Source of the DNA: Saprospira grandis
Lineage (GTDB): Bacteria; Bacteroidota; Bacteroidia; Chitinophagales; Saprospiraceae
Assembly: GCF_027594745.1 (NCBI RefSeq)
Contig: NZ_CP110854.1
Coordinates: 3,551,501-3,615,500 of the forward strand
Reading direction: 5' to 3'
DNA length: 64,000 nucleotides
The notes beneath the pieces were generated by a model, which did not search any database, had not been told where the DNA came from, and saw only the letters and a list, made by a program, of their open reading frames with translations. Both the position numbers and the translations under genes were made by a program. Below are positions 1 through 7,544 of this stretch, piece after piece (position 1 is the first letter of the stretch; the number at the start of each line of letters is the position of its first letter).

Positions 1-2
1 CT

Positions 3-365
3 TATGCCTCTTATGCAGATGGCATTGCGGCATTAGATGCTGCTAATATGCAGTGCTTGAGGGGCCCTAAATTTCCCTCTGTTTTGTTGTTTCGCATTCA
101 ATTGCAAGACGCTGCAGCTCCTCATTATGTAGCCTATGACAAAAAACGAGATCTCTTTTTGAAAGTAGCAGGATTTAAGAAAAATCAGGGAATCGCTTTC
201 TTTAAAGTTTTGGAAAGAGATCAGCCTATTATATTAGAAATAAAGGCATTGGAAACTTATTTTGGCCTAACTCAACAAGATTTTAGCGCCAAAGACTGGA
301 GGTATTTGAGGCGAATAGGGTTTTCTGAAAAAGAACGTACTTTTGTTGAGCTTGATTTGGAGTAG
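3..365 (+). CDS. Hypothetical protein, C-terminal part (cut by window edge)
   Basis: The frame is open from the first bases of the window to the TAG at 363-365, so the true start lies to the left and the first internal ATG (48) is not necessarily the start. The visible 120 residues are soluble-looking, mixed charge, with no signal peptide or membrane segment in view. I do not recognise the family. It is followed closely on the same strand by two further small AT-rich orphan genes, a layout typical of accessory gene clusters such as toxin/immunity loci, but nothing in the sequence proves that role. Confidence 0.6.
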   Translation, partial: YASYADGIAALDAANMQCLRGPKFPSVLLFRIQLQDAAAPHYVAYDKKRDLFLKVAGFKKNQGIAFFKVLERDQPIILEIKALETYFGLTQQDFSAKDWRYLRRIGFSEKERTFVELDLE

Positions 366-410
366 TTGGGGCCTAAAATCCTCAATCTGACCTATTAAAA
401 CGATAACCTA

Positions 411-842
411 ATGCAAAACACAATCAAAATTACAAGCTTAAACTCAACTGTTTTAGAAATTGAGTTATTAGATATATTATCTAATATAGATACTCCTGAG
501 AAGTATAAATGGTCTATTTTGTGGCTGGAAGCCATGGCCAAAGATGAAGATTTCCCTATGCTGGATTTTGAAAAGAAGGTTAATGAATCTAAAAATGGGC
601 AGTTCACTTCATCGCAAAACCTTATTGAATTAGGAGAAGCATGCACACAAATTATAGAGATTTTGCTGATAGCCGATATGGACAGAAATAAATTGAAGAG
701 ATACGAAAGTGATTCTGAAATGAAAAAATCATGTCAATATTGTATTGAGTTGATCGATTCATCTTTCTGGGAGATTACATCAAAAGACGAAAACTTCTTG
801 CTTAAATTAAGGGAAAAGTTTGATTTAGTACGGAGCAGCTAG
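411..842 (+). CDS. Hypothetical protein, 143 aa
   Basis: Complete AT-rich frame starting at ATG 411, 45 bases after the preceding stop and 28 bases before the next gene. The protein is predicted soluble and mainly helical, acidic and rich in Glu, Ile, Leu and Lys, with two Cys close together (CQYC, about residues 109-112). No signal peptide or membrane segment is evident. I do not recognise the family. The size, charge and position in a run of small cytosolic orphans would suit an immunity protein, which is inference only. Confidence 0.65.
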   Translation: MQNTIKITSLNSTVLEIELLDILSNIDTPEKYKWSILWLEAMAKDEDFPMLDFEKKVNESKNGQFTSSQNLIELGEACTQIIEILLIADMDRNKLKRYESDSEMKKSCQYCIELIDSSFWEITSKDENFLLKLREKFDLVRSS

Positions 843-870
843 GCAAAACGATTAGGGAATTAAATTAAAT

Positions 871-1302
871 ATGAAAGATCTAGAACATCCATTATTAGCG
901 CCCTTTGCTGCTGATTTTAGCTTAGTGGAGGAGGCTAGAGGAAAGGGAATAATTGAATATTTCCATTTAGCTCAAATTAAAAATTATCGGGCTACTTCTT
1001 ATCTAGGAAATATCGCTTGGGATACTTTTGAGACAGCCTACAACCTTAAATGGGATATACTAGATGTAGACGATATTACTGCTCGTTTGAAAAAATCGCC
1101 TTTGTCTGAATATGAGGAGGTATTTTTACAATTGAGATATGGTAAGCCTATCTTGAAAATATCCACAAGTTCATTTATAGCACATTGGGATGAGATATTA
1201 TATCAGTCGCTAGAAGGATTTCCATTGGCTACAGCAGATGAAAAACTGTTTTTAGAGTGGTTAAATAATCCTAAATCGATATACTCTAACTTCTTAATCT
1301 AA
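871..1302 (+). CDS. Hypothetical protein, 143 aa
   Basis: Complete frame from ATG 871 to TAA 1302, same strand and likely same transcript as the two genes before it. The product is acidic and soluble-looking, rich in aromatic residues (Tyr, Trp, Phe), with no visible targeting signal. I do not recognise a family. The stop codon lies only three bases before the GGGGC end of repeat element R1, so the element starts directly at the 3' end of this gene. Confidence 0.65.
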   Translation: MKDLEHPLLAPFAADFSLVEEARGKGIIEYFHLAQIKNYRATSYLGNIAWDTFETAYNLKWDILDVDDITARLKKSPLSEYEEVFLQLRYGKPILKISTSSFIAHWDEILYQSLEGFPLATADEKLFLEWLNNPKSIYSNFLI

Positions 1303-1305
1303 TAT

Positions 1306-1498
1306 GGGGCCTCCCGCCTTCGGCGGGCGCTACCTTCGGCAGCTCGCTGTTACTTGCTTCGCTGCGTCGGCTCCCGTTGGTCGGGTCGCTCGGCCCTGCG
1401 GCCACTGCTGCACATCGGTTACTCCCGTTGGTCGTCGAACTGCGGCTTCCAGCCTTGTTGTGGCCAGTCGCTTCGCTCCTTCTAGCTGGGGGAATTTA
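1306..1498 (+). repeat. GC-rich intergenic element R1 (divergent copy)
   Basis: Begins GGGGCCTCCCGCC with a CCCGCC/GGCGGG hairpin, contains the conserved core CTCGGCCCTGCG near 1391-1402 and CACTGCTGCACATCG near 1405-1420. It differs from other copies by insertion of TTACTCCCGTTGGTCGTCG-type modules that recur near 13625-13735, 51005-51050 and 60425-60480. It abuts the stop codon of the preceding gene. Confidence 0.85.
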
Positions 1499-1582
1499 GT
1501 ACTTTAGCTTTTTCTTAGAAGGGAGGAGCTATAACGGACTTAATATCATACTCTTGTCTTACAAGTACTCAAAAAAAAACCT

Positions 1583-2023
1583 ATGCAAATTTTTTCAATT
1601 TGGTTAAAGTTGCTCTTAATGACTATATTGGTTTTTGCCTTTATTTTATTTGTGTCACTATTCATGAAGCCATCTTTTTCTCCAATTTATTCTTATTACT
1701 TAGGTGAGGAAGTATATGGAGTTGTGGTTTTAAAGGAGTTAGACAGTTTGCAACTAAGTTTTTCGATAGATAATGATCCATTTATTTATACAAAGAATGA
1801 TTTAGGAGAGGATTGTCCACCACTTCAGCCAGGAGATGAAGTTTTAATGTACGTATCTACTGTGAATAAATCGCCTTATGTGCCAATATTGGGCGATTTT
1901 ATTTATTTGAGAAGGTTTTGGATTAACGTTTTGGCAACTAGTTTTGCGCCAATGGTTTTATTTACAATATTTCTTTTTAGATCTCTGATATTAAATGCTT
2001 TAAATAAAGAAAAGGAGAACTAA
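1583..2023 (+). CDS. Hypothetical membrane protein, 146 aa
   Basis: ATG 1583 to TAA 2023. Two hydrophobic segments are visible, at about residues 6-30 and 112-133, separated by a roughly 80-residue polar domain rich in Asp, Tyr and Ser; a basic/acidic tail (NKEKEN) ends the protein. This suggests a two-span membrane protein with one extracytoplasmic domain. I do not recognise a family. Codon usage is AT-rich like the orphan genes before it. It stands between elements R1 and R2. Confidence 0.6.
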   Translation: MQIFSIWLKLLLMTILVFAFILFVSLFMKPSFSPIYSYYLGEEVYGVVVLKELDSLQLSFSIDNDPFIYTKNDLGEDCPPLQPGDEVLMYVSTVNKSPYVPILGDFIYLRRFWINVLATSFAPMVLFTIFLFRSLILNALNKEKEN

Positions 2024-2058
2024 AAGCCCTCTATATTTGACGAATTTTATGATTTTCT

Positions 2059-2188
2059 GGGGCCTCCCGCCTTCGGCGGGCGCTACGTTCGGCAGCTCGC
2101 TGCTCGCTCGGCCCTGCGCAAAAAACAAGTTTTTGCTTGGTCTGCGGCTTTGCCGCACTGCCTACCATCGCTAGGCCGCTCAGCTGTC
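2059..2188 (+). repeat. GC-rich intergenic element R2
   Basis: Starts GGGGCCTCCCGCC after a short T-run, then the CCCGCC/GGCGGG hairpin, linker with GCAGCTCGCTGCTCG, core CTCGGCCCTGCG, variable hairpin GCAAAAA/TTTTTGC, linker TTGGTCTG, variable hairpin TGCGGC/GCCGCA, and end CCATCGCTAGGCCG. It forms the left half of an inverted pair with R3. Confidence 0.9.
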
Positions 2189-2219
2189 TTTCTTCTTTGG
2201 CGGCTGGGCAGTTTTGCGC

Positions 2220-2380
2220 CCATGGGCTGAAGCCCATGGTTGTGGGTCTGAGCAAACTGGCGGGCTAAAGCCCTTGTTTGCTGTTTATTACAACTCATTA
2301 TGGGCCGATGGTTTTAACCTTCGGCTCATTTTTTTACGCTTAGTTTGGCTACTTTTGTTGCTGTAGGTTTCAACCTACAG
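2220..2380 (+). repeat. Short-palindrome array B1
   Basis: Four palindromes in fixed order: CCATGGGCT-GA-AGCCCATGG at 2220-2239, a GGGCTAAAGCCC hairpin near 2261-2273, GCCGATGG/TTCGGC around TTTTAACC at 2304-2325, and CTGTAGGTTTCAACCTACAG at 2361-2380. The same order and spacing recur near 56606-56766, 60607-60767 and 63765-63925. Confidence 0.85.
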
Positions 2381-2399
2381 GTACATATATATCCATCCT

Positions 2400-2531
2400 A
2401 CAGGCCCGAAGGGCCGCAGGCCTAGGGGCCTGTAAGGGTGGCCGCGCAGCGGCAGACCAAGGGCGAAGCCCGCAGGGCCGAGCAGACCTGCGAGCCCTGA
2501 AAGGGCCCGGCCGCCTTTGGCGGCAGGCCCC
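2400..2531 (-). repeat. GC-rich intergenic element R3
   Basis: Inverted copy: on the minus strand it starts GGGGCCTGCCGCC right after the T-run of the mscS terminator and carries CAGGTCTGCTCGGCCCTGCG, then a GGGC/GCCC hairpin and a GCCGC/GCGGC hairpin. With R2 it brackets palindrome array B1. Confidence 0.9.
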
Positions 2532-2565
2532 AAAAAAAGAAGGTCCAAGACAGCAGTCTCGGACC
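2532..2565 (-). terminator. Rho-independent terminator of the MscS gene
   Basis: Hairpin GGTCCAAGAC (2542-2551), loop AGCA, GTCTCGGACC (2556-2565), one A-C mismatch. Read on the minus strand it is followed by TTCTTTTTTT and then immediately by element R3. It lies 35 bases after the mscS stop. Confidence 0.75.
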
Positions 2566-2599
2566 AGATAGTTAGTGTAGTTAGGAAAGTCTTATGGCC

Positions 2600-3421
2600 T
2601 TAATCATTTTTGTGGATATGCACATCCATTTGAGGGTAAGGGATATTGAGGCCCTCTTCATTAAAGCGATTGTAGATCTTTTCATTCATATCAAAGGTTA
2701 CGCCCCAGTAATCAGAAGATTTGACCCAAAGGCGAACCGTGAAATTGATCGAGCTATCGGCTAGTTCGGCTAGGGCGATAAAGGGGGGAGCGGGCTCTTG
2801 GAGGATGCGCTTATCTTGGGCGATAATATCGTTGAGGACGGCTCTAGTTTTTTGGGTGCTATCTCCATAGCCTACGCCTACGGTAAGGTCTACGCGGCGG
2901 TAAGGTTCTGTAGAGAAGTTGGTCATAGAGGCATTAGAGAGGCCGCCATTGGGGATGATAATTGTCTGATTGTCAGGTGTTTTGAGGATTGTGTTAAAGA
3001 TTTGGATCTCTTTGACCACACCGGTAAAGCCTTGGGCTTGGATAACGTCTCCGACCTTAAAGGGTTTGATGATGAGGATAATTACCCCACCTGCAAAGTT
3101 TTGCAGGGTACCCGATAGGGCCATACCTACGGCAAGTCCAGCTGCACCGAGGATAGCGATAAAAGAGGTCATCTGGATGCCTAGTACATTAAAGATACTG
3201 AGGACCAAAAGCACCTTGAGGGTCATATTGGTAAGCGAGACGAGAAAAGGGCGTAGGGAGTCGTCGATCTTTTGTTTCTCTAGCATTTTGGCCAACATCT
3301 TGGTGGCCTTACCGATAATCCAGAAGCCTACAAAGGCGATTACTGCAGCTCCAAAAATCTTTGGGCTATAGGTAATTGCTAGTTCGGTAACTAGTTTGAT
3401 AATTTCTTCAATATTCATCAT
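2600..3421 (-). CDS. mscS: Small-conductance mechanosensitive channel (MscS family)
   Basis: Inner-membrane channel that opens under membrane tension to release solutes during osmotic downshift. The order is typical of a short MscS: two N-terminal membrane spans, then a glycine/alanine-rich pore helix (GAAGLAVGMALSGTLQNFAGG), the beta domain with the VGDVIQAQGFTGVVKEIQIFNT stretch, and the cytoplasmic alpha/beta domain ending IPYPQMDVHIH. The open frame extends further upstream, but a start at 3421 (or the adjacent ATG at 3418) fits the family better because the upstream residues form an unrelated Leu-rich extension. Total length is about 273 aa, normal for the family. It is transcribed alone and has its own terminator. 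Confidence 0.93.
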   Translation of the reverse strand: MMNIEEIIKLVTELAITYSPKIFGAAVIAFVGFWIIGKATKMLAKMLEKQKIDDSLRPFLVSLTNMTLKVLLVLSIFNVLGIQMTSFIAILGAAGLAVGMALSGTLQNFAGGVIILIIKPFKVGDVIQAQGFTGVVKEIQIFNTILKTPDNQTIIIPNGGLSNASMTNFSTEPYRRVDLTVGVGYGDSTQKTRAVLNDIIAQDKRILQEPAPPFIALAELADSSINFTVRLWVKSSDYWGVTFDMNEKIYNRFNEEGLNIPYPQMDVHIHKND

Positions 3422-3667
3422 GGAATTTAAAATTAAGAATAAAAGGGTTAGTAAATGGTGTAATTGGTTGCAAGATAAAATAATAAATTGGAGTAACTTT
3501 CCCAAAAGGCAAAATAGAGAGGGGCATCTTTGCCGTAGGTCACAGAAAAGCTTAAAAAAACTTTTAGACGGGCTTTTTTTGTAAGCCAGAGCTGATTCTC
3601 TATTTTAGCCGCATTGCTTACATGTTGAACAGAGCTTGCTTTGTTCTTATATAAAAACACAGCTAAT

Positions 3668-5296
3668 ATGGCCAATGCTTTTTTCAAGATTCCGACACCT
3701 AAGAATGAGCCAGTAAAAGCCTATCGCAAGGGCAGTCCGGAGCGGGCATCACTCAAAGCCGAACTGGCGAGATTGAAGGGGCAGGAATTAGAAATTCCTA
3801 TGATTATAGGGGGAAAAGAGGTGCGCACCGGCAATTTGGTGAGCATTCATCCTCCGCATGAGCTTAAACATACATTGGGGCACTACCATAAGGGAGGGGC
3901 CAAAGAGGTAAATATGGCTATTGATGCGGCTTTGGCGGCAAGAAGTAGCTGGGAGAACACGCCCTGGCAAGAGCGGGCGGCGGTATTTCTTCGTGCGGCA
4001 GAATTGTTGGCGGGGCCTTATCGGGATCGGATGAATGCGGCTACGATGTTGGCGCAATCGAAGAATGTTTTTCAGGCGGAGATTGATGCAGCCTGCGAGA
4101 TGGTAGACTTTTTCCGTTTTAATGCGGCTTATTTGGAGCAGGTATATAGCGACCAGCCCAATTCGGCGGCAGGGATTTGGAACCGTTTGGAGCATCGTCC
4201 TTTAGAGGGCTTTGTCTTTGCGGTAACGCCCTTTAACTTTACCTCTATTTGTGCCAACTTATGTGCAGCTCCTGCTCAGATGGGGAATGTAGTGGTTTGG
4301 AAACCTTCTGATACGCAGATTTACTCGGCCAAAGTGATTATGGACCTCTTTATGGAGGCGGGCTTGCCTGCTGGGGTGGTCAATATGGTCTTTGCAGATG
4401 GTCCTGTAGCGGGAGAGGTATGCTTTAAGCATCCGGAGCTCTCTGGCTTGCACTTTACGGGCAGCACCAAGACCTTTCAGTATATGTGGAAGACCATTGG
4501 GGAGAATATTCACAACTATCGTTCTTATCCTCGTATTGTTGGGGAGACAGGCGGAAAGGATTATGTTTTGGCCTATAAAGATGCCAAAGCGGATCAGGTG
4601 GCTACGGCCCTTTTGCGTGGTGCATTTGAGTATCAGGGGCAGAAGTGTTCGGCAGCATCGAGAGCGTATATTCCGCAGAGCTTGTGGCCTGCAGTAGAAG
4701 AGAAGCTAGTTGCTGATCTGAAGACTGTAAAAATGGGGACTGTAGAAGATTTCAGTAACTTTGTCAATGCCGTAATTGATGAGCGGGCCTATGATAAAAT
4801 CACGGCTTATATTGAGCAAGCCAAAAAAGATGAGGGCGCAGAAATCATTGCTGGGGGCAATCATTCTAAGGAAGAGGGCTACTTTATTGAGCCTACCGTA
4901 ATTGTGGTTAAAGATCCTCATTATGTGACCATGAAAGAAGAGCTTTTTGGTCCAGTAATGACCATCTTTGTCTATGAAGATGAGGAATTGGATGCCACTA
5001 TTGAGGCCTTGGATACCGCTTCTCCTTATGCTTTGACGGGGGCTATCTTTGCTACAGACCGTTTGGTGATTAACGAATTGATTGAAAAGCTTCGTCACAC
5101 AGCGGGTAATTTTTATGTAAATGACAAGCCAACTGGAGCCGTTGTTGGTCAGCAGCCCTTTGGTGGTGGTCGTGCATCGGGAACCAATGACAAGGCGGGT
5201 TCTTACCTCAACTTGTTGCGTTGGGTTTCTCCACGTACGATTAAGGAGACCTTTGTTTCTCCTACAGACTACCGTTATCCTTTCTTGGAAGAGTAG
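3668..5296 (+). CDS. pruA: L-glutamate gamma-semialdehyde (1-pyrroline-5-carboxylate) dehydrogenase
   Basis: Catalyses NAD+-dependent oxidation of glutamate semialdehyde to glutamate, the second step of proline degradation. The 542-residue protein shows the aldehyde dehydrogenase fold: FAVTPFNF cofactor-site motif, FTGSTKTF, the general base in VGETGGKD (Glu293), the catalytic Cys327 in GQKCSAASRA, and the C-terminal GQQPFGGGRASGTNDKAG motif. The start ATG 3668 (MANAFF...) is preferred over the upstream in-frame ATG 3641 because the family normally starts just before the FFKIPTPKNEPV stretch. It is monocistronic, with a strong terminator 27 bases downstream. No proline dehydrogenase gene is next to it. 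Confidence 0.95.
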   Translation: MANAFFKIPTPKNEPVKAYRKGSPERASLKAELARLKGQELEIPMIIGGKEVRTGNLVSIHPPHELKHTLGHYHKGGAKEVNMAIDAALAARSSWENTPWQERAAVFLRAAELLAGPYRDRMNAATMLAQSKNVFQAEIDAACEMVDFFRFNAAYLEQVYSDQPNSAAGIWNRLEHRPLEGFVFAVTPFNFTSICANLCAAPAQMGNVVVWKPSDTQIYSAKVIMDLFMEAGLPAGVVNMVFADGPVAGEVCFKHPELSGLHFTGSTKTFQYMWKTIGENIHNYRSYPRIVGETGGKDYVLAYKDAKADQVATALLRGAFEYQGQKCSAASRAYIPQSLWPAVEEKLVADLKTVKMGTVEDFSNFVNAVIDERAYDKITAYIEQAKKDEGAEIIAGGNHSKEEGYFIEPTVIVVKDPHYVTMKEELFGPVMTIFVYEDEELDATIEALDTASPYALTGAIFATDRLVINELIEKLRHTAGNFYVNDKPTGAVVGQQPFGGGRASGTNDKAGSYLNLLRWVSPRTIKETFVSPTDYRYPFLEE

Positions 5297-5322
5297 GCTA
5301 AAGGCTTAGCAAAATAAATTAT

Positions 5323-5356
5323 GGCCCACTACAACGCTTTGTAGTGGGCCTTTTTT
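5323..5356 (+). terminator. Rho-independent terminator after pruA
   Basis: Perfect 10-bp stem GGCCCACTAC (5323-5332), loop AACGCTTT, GTAGTGGGCC (5341-5350), followed by six T. Confidence 0.9.
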
Positions 5357-5480
5357 GTAGCTAAAAGGGGCATTTGCTGTTGTCACTTTTTAGCGCAGAT
5401 AATATTTTAAGGACTTATATTTGAACCAAATTAAAATAGCTTCTGTATATTTGTTTCGCAAAAAATAAGACAGGCCCAAA

Positions 5481-5494
5481 AAAGGAGGTGATCC
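5481..5494 (+). promoter_or_regulatory. Extended Shine-Dalgarno sequence
   Basis: AAAGGAGGTGATCC lies four bases before ATG 5499. It is complementary along its whole length to the canonical bacterial 16S rRNA 3' tail GGATCACCTCCTTT. Genes in Bacteroidota rarely use Shine-Dalgarno pairing, so this is unusual and fixes the start of the next gene. Confidence 0.75.
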
Positions 5495-5498
5495 ACTT

Positions 5499-6029
5499 AT
5501 GCAAATCAAACTTTATATTGCTCAATCATTGGATGGTTATATTGCTGGCCCTAATGGGGAGTTAGACTGGTTGGAGGAACTGCCTAACCCCAAGGGAGAA
5601 GATTTTGGCTACACTGATTTTTACGACAGCATTGACCTTTTATTGATGGGCCAAAAAACCTATGCGGCTATTTGTTCGTTTGGGATAGCGTGGCCTTATC
5701 AGGGGAAGCCAACCTTTGTATTTAGTCGGGCCGAGGAACTTTCTTCTGCCCAGCCAGACTGCCGACATTTAAATACGCTAGATGCTCCCACTATAGCGAG
5801 CTTAAGGCAGCTTAGTAAAAAAGGAATTTGGTTAGTGGGGGGCGGCGCCTTGATTCGAGAGTTTTTGCGTTTAGGCGCTATTGATGAAATGATCATTTCT
5901 ATTATTCCTCGTTTGTTGGGGGAGGGGATTCCTTTATTTCCGGCTACTTATCCGGCTATGGACTGGCAGTTGGAGAAAACAGAAACTTTTGCCAATGGAA
6001 TAGTCAACTTACACTACACTAAAGTGTAA
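5499..6029 (+). CDS. Dihydrofolate reductase / RibD C-terminal domain family protein
   Basis: Predicted NADPH-dependent reductase of the DHFR-like fold, 176 aa, cytosolic. The family signs are the N-terminal YIAQSLDGYIAGPNGELDWL, LLMGQKTY, the glycine-rich nucleotide-binding VGGGALIREFL and the terminal DEMIISIIPRLLGEGIPLF. The true substrate of this group (often annotated YyaP/YwjB-like) is generally not known, so a folate or flavin role should not be assumed. The start is set by a strong ribosome binding site. The ribosome binding site is atypical for the phylum and may point to transfer. Confidence 0.88.
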   Translation: MQIKLYIAQSLDGYIAGPNGELDWLEELPNPKGEDFGYTDFYDSIDLLLMGQKTYAAICSFGIAWPYQGKPTFVFSRAEELSSAQPDCRHLNTLDAPTIASLRQLSKKGIWLVGGGALIREFLRLGAIDEMIISIIPRLLGEGIPLFPATYPAMDWQLEKTETFANGIVNLHYTKV

Positions 6030-6094
6030 TTGATCACAGAAATATAGGCACTATGGGGCCTATTTTAATAAACGACTAATTTTACTACCTAATT

Positions 6095-6102
6095 TAACTT
6101 TG
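6095..6102 (+). promoter_or_regulatory. Possible Bacteroidota -7 box (TAACTTTG)
   Basis: Exact match to the Bacteroidota -7 consensus TAnnTTTG. It ends three bases before ATG 6106, so transcription would start at or inside the start codon, implying a leaderless message. No convincing -33 TTG is present at the usual distance, so chance is possible. Confidence 0.25.
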
Positions 6103-6105
6103 AGT

Positions 6106-7530
6106 ATGAAACAGCTTTTACCTCTGCTGCTTTTTTGCAGCCTGAGTTTCAGTTTGTGGGCCAACAACCTACAGATTAGCAATGTGACGCTAACCAATGA
6201 CTCCACCTTGACCTTCAGCATTAGCTGGGAGAATAGCTGGCGCCTAGATGGAACCCCTCCTTATAACCATGATGCCGTTTGGCTTTTTGTAAAGAAGCGA
6301 GATTGTGCTTCTAGCCAGTGGAGCCATACCGATTTGAGTGCTACTGTAGGAGACCATAGTACTGGTAGTCCCCTAGAGGCCTATGTAGATGGCAAGGACA
6401 GCAGTTCGGTGGCCAAAGGAATTTTTGTTCGTCGCAAAACGGATGGCGTAGGGAACATTAGTAGTGTAAGTGTTTCTTTGCGCATGGTGGGCTTGATTCC
6501 CGGCCAGTTTGATTTCCGTGTATTTGGGATTGAGATGGTGAATATTCCCGAAGGCGCCTTTTATTTGGGCGATGGGGCTGTATCTGGTTCTTCTTTTAGA
6601 AATGGAGCAGCTACAACACCTTATCAAGTAACCTCTGAGGGCGCAATTGCCTATGGGAATACGGCCGGAAAGCTATATGCTTCTTCTAGAGCAATTACTG
6701 CATCAATTGCTGCTGATTTTCCTAAAGGTTTTGCAGAGGTATACTGCATGAAGTATGAGATTTCTCAGGGGCAGTATGTCGATTTTGTGAACTCTTTGCA
6801 GTCAGATCAGGCGGCAACTAGAAGAGTAACAGGTTCAGCAACTAGCCGGACCAATATCTCGGGTAATTGGCCTGTGATTGTAGCCAATACGCCTCACCGA
6901 GCTATGGGCTATTTGGGCTGGGCCGATATGTTGGCTTATTTGGATTGGGCAGCTTTGCGTCCCATGACTGAATTTGAGTATGAAAAAATTTGCCGTGGTC
7001 CTGTTACTCCTGTTGCTGGAGAATATGCTTGGGGCTCATCTGTAGTGACTGATGCGAATACTTTGATCAATGATGGTACGGCTACAGAGACTGCTTCTAA
7101 TACTGTTACTGCAGGTGGTGGACTTTGCAACTACGGAAACAGCAGTGTTGGTGGTCCTATGCGTTGTGGTTATGCCGCTAAGCCAGGTACTAGTCGTCAG
7201 CAGGCGGGAGCTACTTATTATGGCGTAATGGATATGTCGGGTAATGTTTGTGAGCAGGTAGTACACTCATATAGTGATGGAAAAGACTATAAGGGAGAGC
7301 CTGGTGATGGAGAAATTTCTACTCCTCCTAATGCAGGACATGCCAATCAGGCCTCTTGGCCTCGTCCAGAGGCAGCTATATCTGCAAGTACGGCTCCTGG
7401 TCGAATGCTTCGCGGAGGTAGTTACTATATGACTCCGGTTTACTTGCGTGTTTCTGAGCGTTATTACGGAACGACCTATGCCGATGATGGTACTCGTCTA
7501 AATTATATTGGAGGCCGTGGCGTCCGTTAA
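6106..7530 (+). CDS. Secreted formylglycine-generating-enzyme-like (SUMF1/FGE-sulfatase domain) protein
   Basis: A 474-residue exported protein. Residues 1-20 form a signal peptide (KQLLPLLLFCSLSFSLWA). An N-terminal beta-rich domain of about 140 residues precedes an FGE-sulfatase domain, recognised by VNIPEGAFYLGDG, YCMKYEISQGQYVDFVNSL, RPMTEFEYEKICRG, MDMSGNVCEQV and MLRGGSYY. In the family such domains either activate sulfatases or serve as non-enzymatic C-type-lectin-like scaffolds; no sulfatase gene is nearby, so a structural role is equally possible. ATG 6106 is preferred over the TTG at 6100. The stop is 14 bases before the next gene, so the two probably share a transcript and the T9SS-type partner may work with it at the surface. 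Confidence 0.85.
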   Translation: MKQLLPLLLFCSLSFSLWANNLQISNVTLTNDSTLTFSISWENSWRLDGTPPYNHDAVWLFVKKRDCASSQWSHTDLSATVGDHSTGSPLEAYVDGKDSSSVAKGIFVRRKTDGVGNISSVSVSLRMVGLIPGQFDFRVFGIEMVNIPEGAFYLGDGAVSGSSFRNGAATTPYQVTSEGAIAYGNTAGKLYASSRAITASIAADFPKGFAEVYCMKYEISQGQYVDFVNSLQSDQAATRRVTGSATSRTNISGNWPVIVANTPHRAMGYLGWADMLAYLDWAALRPMTEFEYEKICRGPVTPVAGEYAWGSSVVTDANTLINDGTATETASNTVTAGGGLCNYGNSSVGGPMRCGYAAKPGTSRQQAGATYYGVMDMSGNVCEQVVHSYSDGKDYKGEPGDGEISTPPNAGHANQASWPRPEAAISASTAPGRMLRGGSYYMTPVYLRVSERYYGTTYADDGTRLNYIGGRGVR

Positions 7531-7544
7531 AAAACTTATTCCTT

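Noticed and set aside
1304..1507. 67-aa frame through R1, similar to frames in other GC elements (GPPAFGG..., ARPCG...CTS)
   Set aside because: The protein similarity among these frames follows from the shared repeat DNA. Frames shift with hairpin length and run on both strands.
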